Shown here in pieces: positions 28,345 through 37,527 of a stretch of DNA of 64,000 bases. Each line of letters begins with the position of its first letter. The stretch's first letter is position 1. The notes beneath the pieces were generated by a model. That model was not told the origin of the DNA. It searched no databases and saw only the letters and a list, made by a program, of their open reading frames with translations. The stretch is from CAVZZG01 sp963779685 (GTDB lineage Bacteria > Actinomycetota > Thermoleophilia > Gaiellales > F1-60-MAGs149). The stretch spans positions 744,001 through 808,000 of the forward strand of contig CAVZZG010000001.1 in the NCBI GenBank assembly GCA_963779685.1. The letters are read 5' to 3'. Made by a program: the position numbers and the translations under genes.

Positions 28345-30052
28345 GTGATCGGGTCGAGGCTGCGCTCCGCGGTGCCGGGTTGGCGGATGCTTGCCGACTA
28401 CCAGCGGCCGTGGCTGGCAAAGGATCTCGTGGCCGGGGCGGTGCTGACCACGCTCCTGATCCCGCAGGGGATGGCGTATGCCGAGCTGGCCGGGTTGCCG
28501 GCGATCACCGGGCTCTACACGTCCGTGCTCTGCCTGGCCGGGTACGCGCTGTTCGGCCCGTCGCCGATCCTGGTGCTCGGCCCGGACTCGTCGCTGGGTC
28601 CGATGATCGCGGCGACGCTGCTCCCGCTCGTGGCGGCCCAGGGCGATCCGGAGCGGGCCGTGGCGCTGGCCTCGATGCTGGCCCTGATGACCGGTGCGAT
28701 CGTCGTGCTCGCGGCGGTGCTCCGGCTGGGCTTCGTCGCCGACCTGCTGTCCAAACCGACGCAGATCGGGTACATGAACGGGTTGGCGCTGACCATCCTC
28801 GTCGGCCAACTGCCGAAGCTCTTCGGATTCAAGGTCGACGCCAGCGGCTTCATCGACGAGGTCCGGGGGTTCGTCGAGGGCGTCGCCGACGGTGACACGG
28901 TCGGCGCGGCACTCGCGCTCGGCCTCGTGTCGCTGGCACTGATCCTCGGTCTCCGCAGGTTGGCGCCGAAGGCCCCGGGCGTCCTGATCGCGGTGGTCGT
29001 GTCGATCGCGGCCGTCACCGTGTTCTCGCTCGTCGAGCACGATGTCAGCGTGGTGGGGAGCCTGCCGTCCGGCTTCCCACCGCTCACCATCCCCGACGTC
29101 AACGCGAGCGACCTCTCGGTGCTCGCCCTCGGCGCCGTCGGGATCGCCGTCGTCTCGCTCGCGGACACGATCTCGACTGCCTCGGCGTTCGCCGCGCGCA
29201 GCGGCACGGAGGTCGACGGAAACCGCGAGATGATCGGCATCGGCGCTGCCAATATCGCGGCGGGCCTCTTCCAGGGGTTCCCGGTCTCGACCAGCGGCTC
29301 GCGCACGGCTGTCGCCGAGCAGGCCGGCGCCAAGACCCAGGTCACCGGACTGGTCGGCGCAGGCGCGATCGTCCTCGTGATCGTCTTCTTCCCGTCGCTG
29401 TTCCGGAACCTGCCCCAGCCGACGCTGGCGGCGATCGTGATCGCCGCCTCCCTGTCACTCGCCGGACGTTCCGGCCACCGTCCGCCTCTACCGCCAGCGG
29501 CGCGTCGAGTTCGCGCTCTCGATGGCGGCCTTCGGCGGCGTGACGCTGTTCGGGGTCCTGCCCGGGATCGGGATCGCCGTCGCTCTCTCGATCGGCAACG
29601 TGTTCCGGCGTTCCTGGTGGCCGTACCGGGCGGTCCTCGGGCGGGTCGCTGGCGTGCCCGGCTACCACGACCTGCGCGAACACCCGTCGGCCGAACAGCT
29701 TGGCGGCTGCGTCCTGTTCCGCTTCGATGCCCCGGTCTTCTTCGCCAACACCCGCACCTTCCGCGAAGACATCCGCCGGCTGGCCGCCGCCGATCCGCCG
29801 CCGCGATGGATCATCGTCGCTGCCGAGCCGATCACCGATATCGACACGACCGCGGCCGACATGCTCGTGGACCTCGACGAGGGGCTGAACGCCCGCGGCA
29901 TCAACCTCGTCTTCGCCGAGATGAAGTTGCCGGTGCGCGAGAAGATCCACCGCTACGGCCTCACCCGCACGATCGACCCGAACCACTTCTACCCCACGAT
30001 CGAGGCTGCCGTCGACGCGTTCCGCGCCGAGATCGAGGGCGACTGGAGTTGA
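28345..30052 (+). CDS. SulP-family anion transporter with STAS domain, one frameshift
   Basis: A second SulP transporter of about 569 residues, starting at GTG 28345. The helix 1-2 signature reads LTTLLIPQGMAYAELAGLPA, and GFPVSTSGSRTAVAEQAGAKT marks the later half. The frame breaks at about 29461: the text passes from ASLSLA to DVPATVRLYRQRRVEFAL in another frame. Adding CG to GCCGGAC (giving GCCGCGGAC, SLAADV) restores it. The C-terminal STAS domain follows (CVLFRFDAPVFFANTRTF, TDIDTTAADMLVDL). Sequence similarity to the SulP at 25744 is only family-level, so this is not a recent duplication. Substrate unknown. Confidence 0.87.
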
Positions 30053-30082
30053 CAGTCGTTGGTGACGGTGCGGTGAGGCGCC

Positions 30083-30373
30083 TTGGTGGACGGCGAGCCG
30101 GAGCTGGTGCTGGCCGCCGCGCCCGAGACGTCGATCGTCGCCTTCCGGGCGCGCCCGGCCGGGTGTCCGGCCGGCCGGCTGGACGACCTCAATCGCGCGC
30201 TGCCCGAGGCGGTTCAGGCGCGCGGCCGGACGTTCATCACCGGCACCATCTTCGGTGGCCGCGAGACACTCCGGGCCTGCATCCTGCACCCGGACACGAA
30301 CTCCGAGCTGCTGGCGACTCTCGTCGCGGAGGTCGTCGACACGGCCCGCACGCTCGCCGCGAACGTCCAATAG
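30083..30373 (+). pseudogene. C-terminal fragment of a group II PLP decarboxylase
   Basis: A 96-codon frame that resembles only the last fifth of aromatic-L-amino-acid/glutamate-type PLP decarboxylases. IVAFRARPAGCPAG is followed by a helix (LDDLNRALPEAVQARG), then TFITGTIFGGRETLRACILHP and a final helix. The catalytic lysine, PLP-binding histidine and rest of the roughly 470-residue enzyme are absent upstream, where the SulP gene ends 30 nt away. It is best read as a remnant of a once-complete gene, though a small free-standing protein cannot be excluded. TTG/GTG starts at 30083/30086 are weak. Confidence 0.6.
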
Positions 30374-30378
30374 CCCGA

Positions 30379-31113
30379 TCACCAGAGCGGCGCGTCGGTC
30401 GCCGGTGGCTGGTGGCGGCGTACGTAGCGGCGACGGACGTAGCCGGCCGCGATCAGGGCCGCCGCGATGAGCCAGTACACCTCGCCGCTGGTCGAAGTGA
30501 TGCCGTAACCGAGCCGGTATGCCTCGTCGGGAGCGACGATGAGGGCAGTCGCTCCGCCGGTGGTGCGGGCGAGCCTCGGCGCCTGGTCGTGTTCGGCCCA
30601 CGGCGAGACGTCGACTGCATCGTCGAGCAGGCCGGGCGCGATCCAGCTGCGCACCATGACGTCGGTGTCGCCGTCACAGCCGCCGTCGTGGTTGATGCAC
30701 TCGGTCGCCCTCCGATACGTGTGGATGCGCAGCGGCGGGAACCAGCCGGTCAGGACGCCCCCCGCGCTGGCATCGCCGACGAGGCGTGAGGCGGGTATGG
30801 GGTGGGCGACGACGCCGAACGGCTGGCAGATCGTCAGCCCGCAGACGGCGAGCAGGGCGACCGCGGCGGTGAACGTTCCCCGCCGCCCGATCGCGACGAG
30901 GATGCCCGCGGCCAGCAGCGAGAGTGGGAACACGACGAACTCCGCGAGGCCGAGCGCTGTGTCGAGGTCCTCGACCGACATCCGCTGCAGCTCCACCGTC
31001 GGCCCGGTGATCGTCGCCGCGACCAGCACCATCACCGCCACGATCAGTGTCGCCCGCGAGCGGAGCACGGAAGCCAGCCTGTGTCCGAGACGATCCCGCG
31101 CGGGCATCTCCAT
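30379..31113 (-). CDS. Hypothetical membrane protein
   Basis: A protein of about 244 residues with four hydrophobic segments. Three are near the N-terminus (ATLIVAVMVLVAATITG, LAEFVVFPLSLLAAGIL, FTAAVALLAVCGLTI) and one near the C-terminus (VYWLIAAALIAAGYV), ahead of a basic RRRYVRRHQPP tail. Between helices three and four is an extracytoplasmic stretch of about 110 residues containing an ECINHDGGCDGD cysteine pair likely to be disulfide-bonded. ATG at 31113 is preferred; GTG 31119 is possible. Family not recognised. It is convergent with the decarboxylase fragment, 5 nt apart. Confidence 0.6.
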   Translation of the reverse strand: MEMPARDRLGHRLASVLRSRATLIVAVMVLVAATITGPTVELQRMSVEDLDTALGLAEFVVFPLSLLAAGILVAIGRRGTFTAAVALLAVCGLTICQPFGVVAHPIPASRLVGDASAGGVLTGWFPPLRIHTYRRATECINHDGGCDGDTDVMVRSWIAPGLLDDAVDVSPWAEHDQAPRLARTTGGATALIVAPDEAYRLGYGITSTSGEVYWLIAAALIAAGYVRRRYVRRHQPPATDAPLW

Positions 31114-31204
31114 GGCCACGACAGTACTCCAGGTGCCGCCGGCTGCTCGTGGTGTCGGCAGGCGGTTGGTAGGTGCCGGTGAGCGGCCTCGTGCAGGCGG
31201 CCCG

Positions 31205-31609
31205 TCAGGTGGCGAGCGCGGCGGTGAGGTCGATCTCGACGAGTTGGCCGTCGAACCCGAGGCACGCGACGCCGAGGAGGGTGCTCGCGGACGTGAATGC
31301 AGGCGCCAGTTCCGATGCCATCAGTCGGTGCCAGACGGCGGCGAGGTCGGCTGTCGCGTCGCTTGCGACGTAGATCCTCGAGCGTACGACGTCAGCCGGC
31401 GTCGCCCCCGCCGCGGCGAGCGCAACGAGGGCGTTTGCAACGACCTGATCGACCTGCGCACCGATGTCGCCGCGTCCGACGAGGCGTCCGCTGCGATCGA
31501 GCGGGCACTGGCCGGCGAGGTACGCCGTCGGGCCGGCGCCGGCGACCGTGACGTGGTGGTAGCCGGGTGTGGCGTGGAGGCCGGCCGGGTTCGATCGGCG
31601 GATCCGCAT
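31205..31609 (-). CDS. ridA: RidA family protein
   Basis: A 134-residue YjgF/YER057c/UK114 protein. RidA deaminates reactive enamine/imine intermediates released by PLP enzymes such as threonine dehydratase. The fold signatures are visible: YLAGQCPLDRSGRLVG, DIGAQVDQVVANALVALAAAG, and VVRSRIYVAS with the substrate-binding arginine. It ends in LVEIDLTAAL where the canonical family has V-E-I-E. A threonine-dehydratase-like PLP enzyme lies nearby (34164-35108), consistent with this role though not in the same operon. The flavin monooxygenase gene follows on the same strand. Confidence 0.85.
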   Translation of the reverse strand: MRIRRSNPAGLHATPGYHHVTVAGAGPTAYLAGQCPLDRSGRLVGRGDIGAQVDQVVANALVALAAAGATPADVVRSRIYVASDATADLAAVWHRLMASELAPAFTSASTLLGVACLGFDGQLVEIDLTAALAT

Positions 31610-31658
31610 CGTCGTGCGCCAATATAGACTCGCCCGCGCTGGCCGGCGGGGGCGGGAG

Positions 31659-32930
31659 CTATGTCGAGACGTGCGGCTGCGGCCGGTATGCCAGGTAGCC
31701 GCGCTGCGTCGCGATGTGGTCGGCCAGGTGCCTGGCGTCGTGCCACACGCCCCAGATGAAGCTCGATCCGCGCCGCGACAGCCACGGCAGCCCGAGGAAG
31801 TAGACGCCGGGCTCGGCCGACACGCCGCGCCGGTGCCGCGGCCGGCCGCGCTCGTCGAAGGCGTCGACCTGCAGCCAGCCGTAGTCGACGGCGAAGCCGG
31901 TCGCCCAGATGATCGAGGTCACGCCGGCGCTCGCCAGGTCGAGCTCGAGGATCGGATCGGTCACGCAGGCGGGGGCGGGCCCAGGATGCGCGCGTCCGGC
32001 TCCTCGGGGAGGTCGAGGCCGTTGCGCGCGACGTAGGCGTCGGCCTCGTCCAGCAGCGACAGGTAGTTGGCGTCGCCCTTGGCGATGTTGTCGCCGAGAT
32101 CCGGCGCGAACCGCATCGCGCCGTCGTCGAACGACAGCGTCCGGCCGACGCAGCGTCATGCCGCGAGCGGCGAGGTCGCGGAAGTCGACGGTGTGGCCGC
32201 CGTCGGCTCCGCTGACCGCGATCGTGACGTGCTCGGCGCCCTGCGCGGGGGTCTCGGCGTCCCACTTGCCGAGGACGCCGAGCCACCAGACAGAAGTCGC
32301 GCCCGCGATAGCGCCGCGGCGGCCGGTCGTGCGGGCCGACCGAGAGGTAGACGCGCCGCCCCGACGCGCAGCAGCTCGTCGGCGATCTGCATGCCCGACG
32401 ATCCCGGCCCCGACCACGAGCACCGCGCCCTCGGGCAGCTGACCCGGGTTGCGGTAGCGCGCTGGAGTGGATCTGCAGTGGGCCCGGCATCGTCGGGAAC
32501 GATCGCCGGGATGACCGGGCGCTGGAACGGTCCGGTCGCGGCCACGACGTAGCGTGGCCTCGATGGTGCCGTCGGACGTCTCGACGCGAAAGCCGGGCCG
32601 GCCGACGTTCCTGCGCACCGACGTCACCTCGACGCCGCACCGGATCGGCGCCGCGATCTTCTCCGCGTAGGCCACGAAGTAGTCCGCGACCCGTTCCTTG
32701 GAGGCGAAGGCGTCGGGGTCGACGTCGGAGAACTCGAGGCCCGGGAACCGGTCGTGCCAGGCGGGGCCGTTCGCGACCAGGGAGTCCCACCGCCCGGAGC
32801 GCCAGCGCTCGGCGATGCGCTGCCGCTCGAGAACGAGGTGCGGCACGCCGCAGCTGCTCAGATGCTCGCTCATGGCGAGACCGGCCTGGCCCGCGCCGAC
32901 GACGAGTACCTCGACCGTTTCGCTCGCCAT
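31659..32930 (-). CDS. Flavin-containing monooxygenase, frame broken by several shifts
   Basis: ATG at 32930 begins SETVEVLVVGAGQAGLAMSEHL, an FAD-binding Rossmann motif of a class B monooxygenase (FMO/Baeyer-Villiger-like). HDRFPGLEFSDVDPDAF, WAT-G-F-AVDYGWL and PGVYFLGLPWL follow in order. Between about 32610 and 31980 the reading passes through all three frames. Restoring one CG/GC at each lesion gives RYVVAATGPFQRPVIPAIVP, the NADPH motif (VGAG..SSGMQIADELLRVG), WWLGVLGKWDAETP and AKGDANYLSLLDEADAYV. Both ends are in the same frame, so lesions come in a multiple of three (I count eight or nine). I read it as one intact gene of about 428 residues with consensus errors. Substrate unknown. 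Confidence 0.75.
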   Translation of the reverse strand: MASETVEVLVVGAGQAGLAMSEHLSSCGVPHLVLERQRIAERWRSGRWDSLVANGPAWHDRFPGLEFSDVDPDAFASKERVADYFVAYAEKIAAPIRCGVEVTSVRRNVGRPGFRVETSDGTIEATLRRGRDRTVPAPGHPGDRSRRCRAHCRSTPARYRNPGQLPEGAVLVVGAGIVGHADRRRAAARRGGASTSRSARTTGRRGAIAGATSVWWLGVLGKWDAETPAQGAEHVTIAVSGADGGHTVDFRDLAARGMTLRRPDAVVRRRRDAVRAGSRRQHRQGRRQLPVAAGRGRRLRRAQRPRPPRGAGRAHPGPAPACVTDPILELDLASAGVTSIIWATGFAVDYGWLQVDAFDERGRPRHRRGVSAEPGVYFLGLPWLSRRGSSFIWGVWHDARHLADHIATQRGYLAYRPQPHVST

Positions 32931-33113
32931 CCCGTCCTCCGCGCTCAGTGCTGCGGCGAGTGTACCTGGCGCGGGCAGGCCCCGGCGCTGTCCGTACGCG
33001 CCCGGCCTCGCACCCCGCCGCCGTACCGTCGTCGTGATGCAACGATGCGTCTCGAGCGAAGCTGCGGATGACGTCGACGATCGATGAGCGGGCGGATGGA
33101 GGCAGGTTCTGAG

Positions 33114-34154
33114 ATGACCGAGCAACCCAGCCCGCACGGCGACGGCTTCTCGATGCCGCCGGAGTGGGAGCCCCATCAGCTCACGCTGATGTCGTGGCCC
33201 TGCCGGGCCGACAGCTATACCGGGCCCGCCGGTGGCGGTGCCAGCGAGATCGAGCGCGCGAGGCTGCAACAGGCCGCGGTGGCCAACGCGGTGGCCGAGT
33301 TCGAGCCGGTGCTCATGGTCGTGCGGCCCGAGCAGGCTGGCGAGGCACGTCGGCAGTTGACCGCGAAGGTCGACCTGCTGGAGGCGGAGCTCAACGATGC
33401 GTGGATGCGCGACAACGGCCCGGTCTTCGTGCGCAACCCGGACGGTGAGGTCGCGCTCGTGCAGTTCGGGTTCAACGCCTGGGGGGAGGTCTACGACGGG
33501 TACGCGGCCGACGCCGCCGTGCCCGAGCTGGTCGCCCGGCATCTCGGCGTCCGCCGGTACGTCGCGCCGATGGTGCTCGAGGGCGGCTCGTACGCCGTCG
33601 ACGGCAAAGGGACGCTGATCACCACCGAACAGTGCCTCCTCCATCCGAACCGGAACCCCTCGATGGCTCGCGAGGACATCGAGCAGACGCTCGGCGCCTT
33701 CCTCGGGATCACGCGTGTGGTGTGGCTGGGAGAGGGCCACTACGAGGACTTCTCGACCGACGGGCACGTCGACGACATCTGTCACTTCCTCGCACCCGGC
33801 CGCGTCATCCTGCATGCCCCGACCGACCCCGACCACCCCGACCACCTACGGGGGGTCGAGAACCTCGCCAGACTGGCCGGCGCTGCGGATGCCACCGGGC
33901 GCCGGATCGACGTCGTGCGATTCGACACGGGTACTGCCGCCGGTATCCCGTACCTCAACGTCTACGTCTGCAACGGCGCCGTCATCGCCCCGATCGCCGG
34001 CGATCCCGCCGACCAGCCGGCCATCCGGCAGATCCGGGCGGCATACCCGGGTCGGGAGATCGTGACCGTTCGCGCCGACGTGCTCTTCGCCTACGGCGGG
34101 GGCGGGCCGCATTGCATCACCCAGCAGGTACCCGCAGGCAGGTTCGTCCACTAG
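33114..34154 (+). CDS. aguA: Agmatine deiminase family protein
   Basis: A 346-residue peptidyl-arginine/agmatine deiminase-fold enzyme (PF04371). Agmatine deiminase hydrolyses agmatine to N-carbamoylputrescine and ammonia. Visible features are MPPEWEPHQLTLMSWP, LNDAWMRDNGPVFV with the substrate-binding acids, DGHVDDICHFL with the catalytic histidine, and the nucleophile C334 in GGGGPHCITQQVP. ATG 33114 is favoured (GGAGG upstream, family-like start); ATG 33096 and 33084 are in frame. The PLP dehydratase gene starts 9 nt after its stop, so the two are probably cotranscribed. No N-carbamoylputrescine amidase is in the window. Confidence 0.9.
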   Translation: MTEQPSPHGDGFSMPPEWEPHQLTLMSWPCRADSYTGPAGGGASEIERARLQQAAVANAVAEFEPVLMVVRPEQAGEARRQLTAKVDLLEAELNDAWMRDNGPVFVRNPDGEVALVQFGFNAWGEVYDGYAADAAVPELVARHLGVRRYVAPMVLEGGSYAVDGKGTLITTEQCLLHPNRNPSMAREDIEQTLGAFLGITRVVWLGEGHYEDFSTDGHVDDICHFLAPGRVILHAPTDPDHPDHLRGVENLARLAGAADATGRRIDVVRFDTGTAAGIPYLNVYVCNGAVIAPIAGDPADQPAIRQIRAAYPGREIVTVRADVLFAYGGGGPHCITQQVPAGRFVH

Positions 34155-34163
34155 GCTCCATCG

Positions 34164-35108
34164 GTGGTTGCACCGAGCTACGAGGACATCGTCGCCGCGC
34201 GGGCGGCGATCGCGCCGCACGTCGTGCGCACGCCGCTGGTGCCGTGCGAGGCGCTCGGGGTCGATCTGAAGCTCGAGCTCTTCCAGCGCAGTGGCTCCTT
34301 CAAGGTCAGGGGCGCGTTCAACCGGGTCCTGTCGCTCTCGCCGGCGGAGCGTGACCGCGGCGTGATCGCCGTGTCGGCCGGAAACCACGCCGCCGCGCTC
34401 GCGCTGGCCGGCCGCGAGGTCGGTGCCGACGTGCTGGTGCTGATGCCGGCGGCGGCGAGTGCCGCGAAGGTCGAGTTGACGCGCGGCTACGGCGGGCGGG
34501 TCGACCTCGAGTCGGCCGACGCCGCCGAGGCGTTCGCGCGGATGGCGGCGATCAGCGAGGCGACCGGCCGGGTGGTCGTGCACCCGTACGACGACCCGAT
34601 CGTCGTCGCCGGCGCCGGGACGGTCGGCCTCGAGATTGCCGACGACGCGCCGGACGCGGATCTGGTGGTCGTCGCGGTCAGTGGCGGCGGGCTGATCTCG
34701 GGCATCCTGATCGCCCTGGCGACGGCGCTGCCGAACGCCCGTGTGGTCGGCGTGCAGCCGCGTGCGTGCGGGACGTTGCCGGCATCCATCGCAGCTGGCG
34801 TGCCGACGCGGATCACGTCGTCGCCGACGTCGGCCGATGCGCTGACGGCGCCCGTTGTGGGAGCGATCGCGACCGATGTGGCCGGCCGGCTCGTCGACCA
34901 GGTCGTCCTGCTCGAGGAGGACGAGATCGCCGAAGGGTTCCGATCGCTGTATGCGCGAGGGAAGGTGGCGTCCGAGGTCGGCGGCGCCGTCGCGGTGGCC
35001 GCGGTGCTGGCGGGCCGGGTGAACGTCGCCGGCGCGCGCCGGATCGTGTGCGTCGTGTCCGGCGGGAACGTCGCGCCCGACGTGGCCGCCGGCCTGCTGG
35101 CCGGGTAG
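34164..35108 (+). CDS. Threonine/serine dehydratase-like PLP enzyme
   Basis: A 314-residue fold type II PLP enzyme. The Schiff-base lysine is K47 in QRSGSFKVRGAFNR. SAGNHAAALALAG is the substrate loop and SGGGLISGI the phosphate-binding glycine loop. The C-terminal ACT domain of biosynthetic threonine deaminase is missing, so it fits catabolic threonine ammonia-lyase, serine racemase or hydroxy-aspartate dehydratase types. The start is GTG 34164, 9 nt after the agmatine deiminase stop. A RidA homologue at 31205 could detoxify its enamine product. Confidence 0.88.
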   Translation: MVAPSYEDIVAARAAIAPHVVRTPLVPCEALGVDLKLELFQRSGSFKVRGAFNRVLSLSPAERDRGVIAVSAGNHAAALALAGREVGADVLVLMPAAASAAKVELTRGYGGRVDLESADAAEAFARMAAISEATGRVVVHPYDDPIVVAGAGTVGLEIADDAPDADLVVVAVSGGGLISGILIALATALPNARVVGVQPRACGTLPASIAAGVPTRITSSPTSADALTAPVVGAIATDVAGRLVDQVVLLEEDEIAEGFRSLYARGKVASEVGGAVAVAAVLAGRVNVAGARRIVCVVSGGNVAPDVAAGLLAG

Positions 35109-35118
35109 CCGCCGCGGG

Positions 35119-35934
35119 CTACGGGACCCGGGCGGTCGCGAACCAGGCGCGTGCGGTCAGCTCGAACGGTCCCGAGGGTGCGCCGAGCCGCTCGCGCACG
35201 AGCTCGCGAACGCGCGCGCGGCGCTCCTCGTCCAGCGCCAGGCAGTGCGCCCCGGCCGGGCCGACGCCGCCGAGGAACCCGTCCCACGCGTCGTGGAAGC
35301 CGGTGTACGTCGTCGAGGCCTCGAGCGCGCCGCCGCGCACGTCGGCCAGGCCCGCGGCCGTAAACAGCGCCGCGATCTCGCCGTCGTGGCCGAAGCGCCG
35401 CTCGCGGAACTCGCTCGGCGCGTCCGGTTCGACCGCGATCGCCGCGTCCCAGTAGGCGCGCAGGATCACCATGCCGGGGCCGAAGTCCCACACGCAAGCG
35501 CCAACCGTGCCGCCCGGCACGACGACGCGGCGCAGCTCGGCGGCCGCCGCCTCCGGGTCGGACACGAAGTGCAGCACGAGCTGGGCGAGGGCGAGGTCGA
35601 CCGAGGCGTCGGCGAGCGGGAGCGCCTCCGCGGTGCCTGCGAGCACCGCGACGCCGGGATTGCGCTCGCGGCAGGCGGCGACGAAGACGCCCGAGGGGTC
35701 GACCCCCGTGACGGCGGCAGGCCCGAGGTGGCTCGCGAGCTCCGCGGTCAGCGCGCCCGGGCCGCAGCCGACGTCGAGCGCGCTGCGGACGCCGTCGAGG
35801 CCGACGGCGGCGACGAACGCCCGCGCGAGCGACGGCGCGTAGCGTCCGATGAACCGGTCGTACGCGCTCGCAGGGCCGGTGAAGGTCTGCGCGCCGGCGG
35901 CGAGCGCCACCCGCGGTGCCGGATCGTCGTGCAC
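35119..35934 (-). CDS. SAM-dependent methyltransferase
   Basis: A 271-residue class I methyltransferase of the Methyltransf_11 type. SAM motif I is ALDVGCGPGALTAELA, motif II ADASVDLALAQLVLHF and motif III RRVVVPGGTVGACVWDF. The N-terminus (FTGPASAYDRFIGRY) and the C-terminal lid are those of small-molecule or quinone-type methyltransferases. The start is GTG 35934; the frame runs further up without family similarity. Its start lies 25 nt downstream of the stop of the DAO-family oxidase on the same strand. Methyl acceptor unknown. Confidence 0.85.
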   Translation of the reverse strand: MHDDPAPRVALAAGAQTFTGPASAYDRFIGRYAPSLARAFVAAVGLDGVRSALDVGCGPGALTAELASHLGPAAVTGVDPSGVFVAACRERNPGVAVLAGTAEALPLADASVDLALAQLVLHFVSDPEAAAAELRRVVVPGGTVGACVWDFGPGMVILRAYWDAAIAVEPDAPSEFRERRFGHDGEIAALFTAAGLADVRGGALEASTTYTGFHDAWDGFLGGVGPAGAHCLALDEERRARVRELVRERLGAPSGPFELTARAWFATARVP

Positions 35935-35959
35935 CCGGCGATCGTACACGGCCCGCAGA

Positions 35960-37342
35960 TCAGCGCGGGTCGAAGATGCTCGGCGCCGGCTGCTGGCCGG
36001 CGAGCAGGAGCGCGATCTGGCGACCGCCGTGGATCGAGGGCAGGAAGCCGACGCCGTTGCATCCGAGGTTGTAGAGCAGCGAAGGTCGGCCCGGGGTGGG
36101 CGCCGATCACGCGCACCATCCCGTCCATGTAGCCCATCAGCCCGTGCCAGTGGAAGTCGTAGGGCTGCCCGGCCGGCCGCGCGCGCTGCGCGTAGGGGCG
36201 CACCGCGGTGTCGAGCTCGGTCAGCAGCTCCCCGGGGAACGGCGCCCAGGGGTCGTAGACGCCCTCGTGCGGCCACTCCGGTCCGCCCATGCAGGTGAGC
36301 GTCACGGCGCCGCCGGGCTGGTCGTAGGTTCGCCGGGTGATGTACACGTACGCCGACTCGCCGCTGCCGACCGTCTGGTTTCGGATGTAGCTCATGGCCG
36401 TGGGCGTGCGCGCGTGCTGTTCGGCGAACGCGGCCATGAACCCGTAGGTGCCGACGACCCGCTGCTCCGGATGGAGCAGCAGCGGCGTCCCGGCCTCGTC
36501 CTCGACGACGTGCCTGGAGTAGCCATTGGTGCACAGCACGACGCGCGCCGCGCGCACGCGACGGCCGTTCGCCTGCAGCTCGACGCCGGCCGGTGCGACG
36601 ACGACGCGCTCCACCTCGGTGTGGTCGGCGAAGTGCAGCCGGTCGGGGTACCGGCGCTCGAGGTAGGCGAGCACCTGCTGGCACAGCAGGCCGCTGTTGG
36701 CGGCTCCCTTGCGGTCGGACAGCACTGCCCGGTAGCGATCGTCGTCGGTCTCGAGCAGCTCGCGGATGCGCGCCTGCGGCACGACCGTGTAGAGCGCGGC
36801 GAACTCGGCCGGGATCTCGTCCACGAAGTCGGCTTCGGCGGAGACGGCGCACGGCTCGAGCCGGAGGCCGCCCTGCGCGCGCAACTGGTTGTTGCGCAGG
36901 TGCACCAGCACGTGGTCGAGGGAGAACATGCCCATGTGGCCCGTGAACCGCTCGATGCGGACGGTCGCGCCCGCCTCGGTCGACCATCAGGTCGAGCAGG
37001 TCGTGGGCGTCGTCGAACGCGCGCTGGCCCTCGATCGCCAGCGTCGGGGCCGAACTGCTCGGCGATGTCATACAGGGGCCGCTCGAAGTAGGTGGTGAGC
37101 TGGCCCGCGTTGCGGCCGCTCGCGCCGTGCGCGACACGGTCGCGCTCGAGCACGAGGACGCGCAGGTCGGTCGAGCGCAACGTGAAGAACGCCGTGGCGA
37201 TGCCGGCGATGCCCGCGCCGACGATGGCGACGTCGGTCTCGACGTCCGTCTCGAGTGGCCGCGGGTCGCCGAGCGGCTCGAGCTGCGCGATCCAGGGCGA
37301 CCTGACGGGCAGGTCGGGATAGGTGGTCTCCGTCTGCGACAC
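35960..37342 (-). CDS. DAO-family FAD-dependent oxidoreductase, three frameshifts
   Basis: ATG at 37342 begins a protein of about 462 residues with VAIVGAGIAGIATAFFTLRS (FAD Rossmann motif) and GASGRNAGQLTTY, the signature of glycine/D-amino-acid-oxidase-like enzymes (gamma-glutamylputrescine oxidase type). The frame is lost near 37042, 36978 and 36078. Each is restored by one CG: GPD-ALAIEGQRAFDDAHD, VDR-EAGATVRIERF and PTF-ALLYNLGCNGVGFLP. Three losses bring the frame back, so it ends with QQPAPSIFDPR at 35960. A putrescine-type substrate would fit the agmatine deiminase next door, but that is inference. Confidence 0.8.
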
Positions 37343-37498
37343 GTCGGAAACCCCCGTTGCGTTCCTCCATCCTGGGCTCCTTCCGCGTCGCGCGCCCGCG
37401 AGCGTCCGTTCGAACGACCCGCAGGCGACAACGTAGCAATCGCGGGAGGGTCGGACCGGGATTGTGGCGAGCGCGGCGGGTCGAGGTGGGCTCTCGTG

Positions 37499-37527
37499 AT
37501 GATAAGATGATACAATCTAGTTATCAT
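37499..37527 (+). promoter_or_regulatory. Palindrome and -10 box over the Fic gene start
   Basis: An AT-rich island in very GC-rich DNA. A perfect 7-bp inverted repeat, ATGATAA (37499-37505) and TTATCAT (37521-37527), brackets TACAAT (37511-37516), a 5/6 match to the -10 consensus. The ATG of the Fic gene (37526) lies within the right arm, 9 nt after the -10 box, with no Shine-Dalgarno sequence. This spacing implies a leaderless transcript starting at or next to the ATG. The palindrome is well placed to be an operator blocking that promoter; the binding protein is unknown. Confidence 0.6.
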
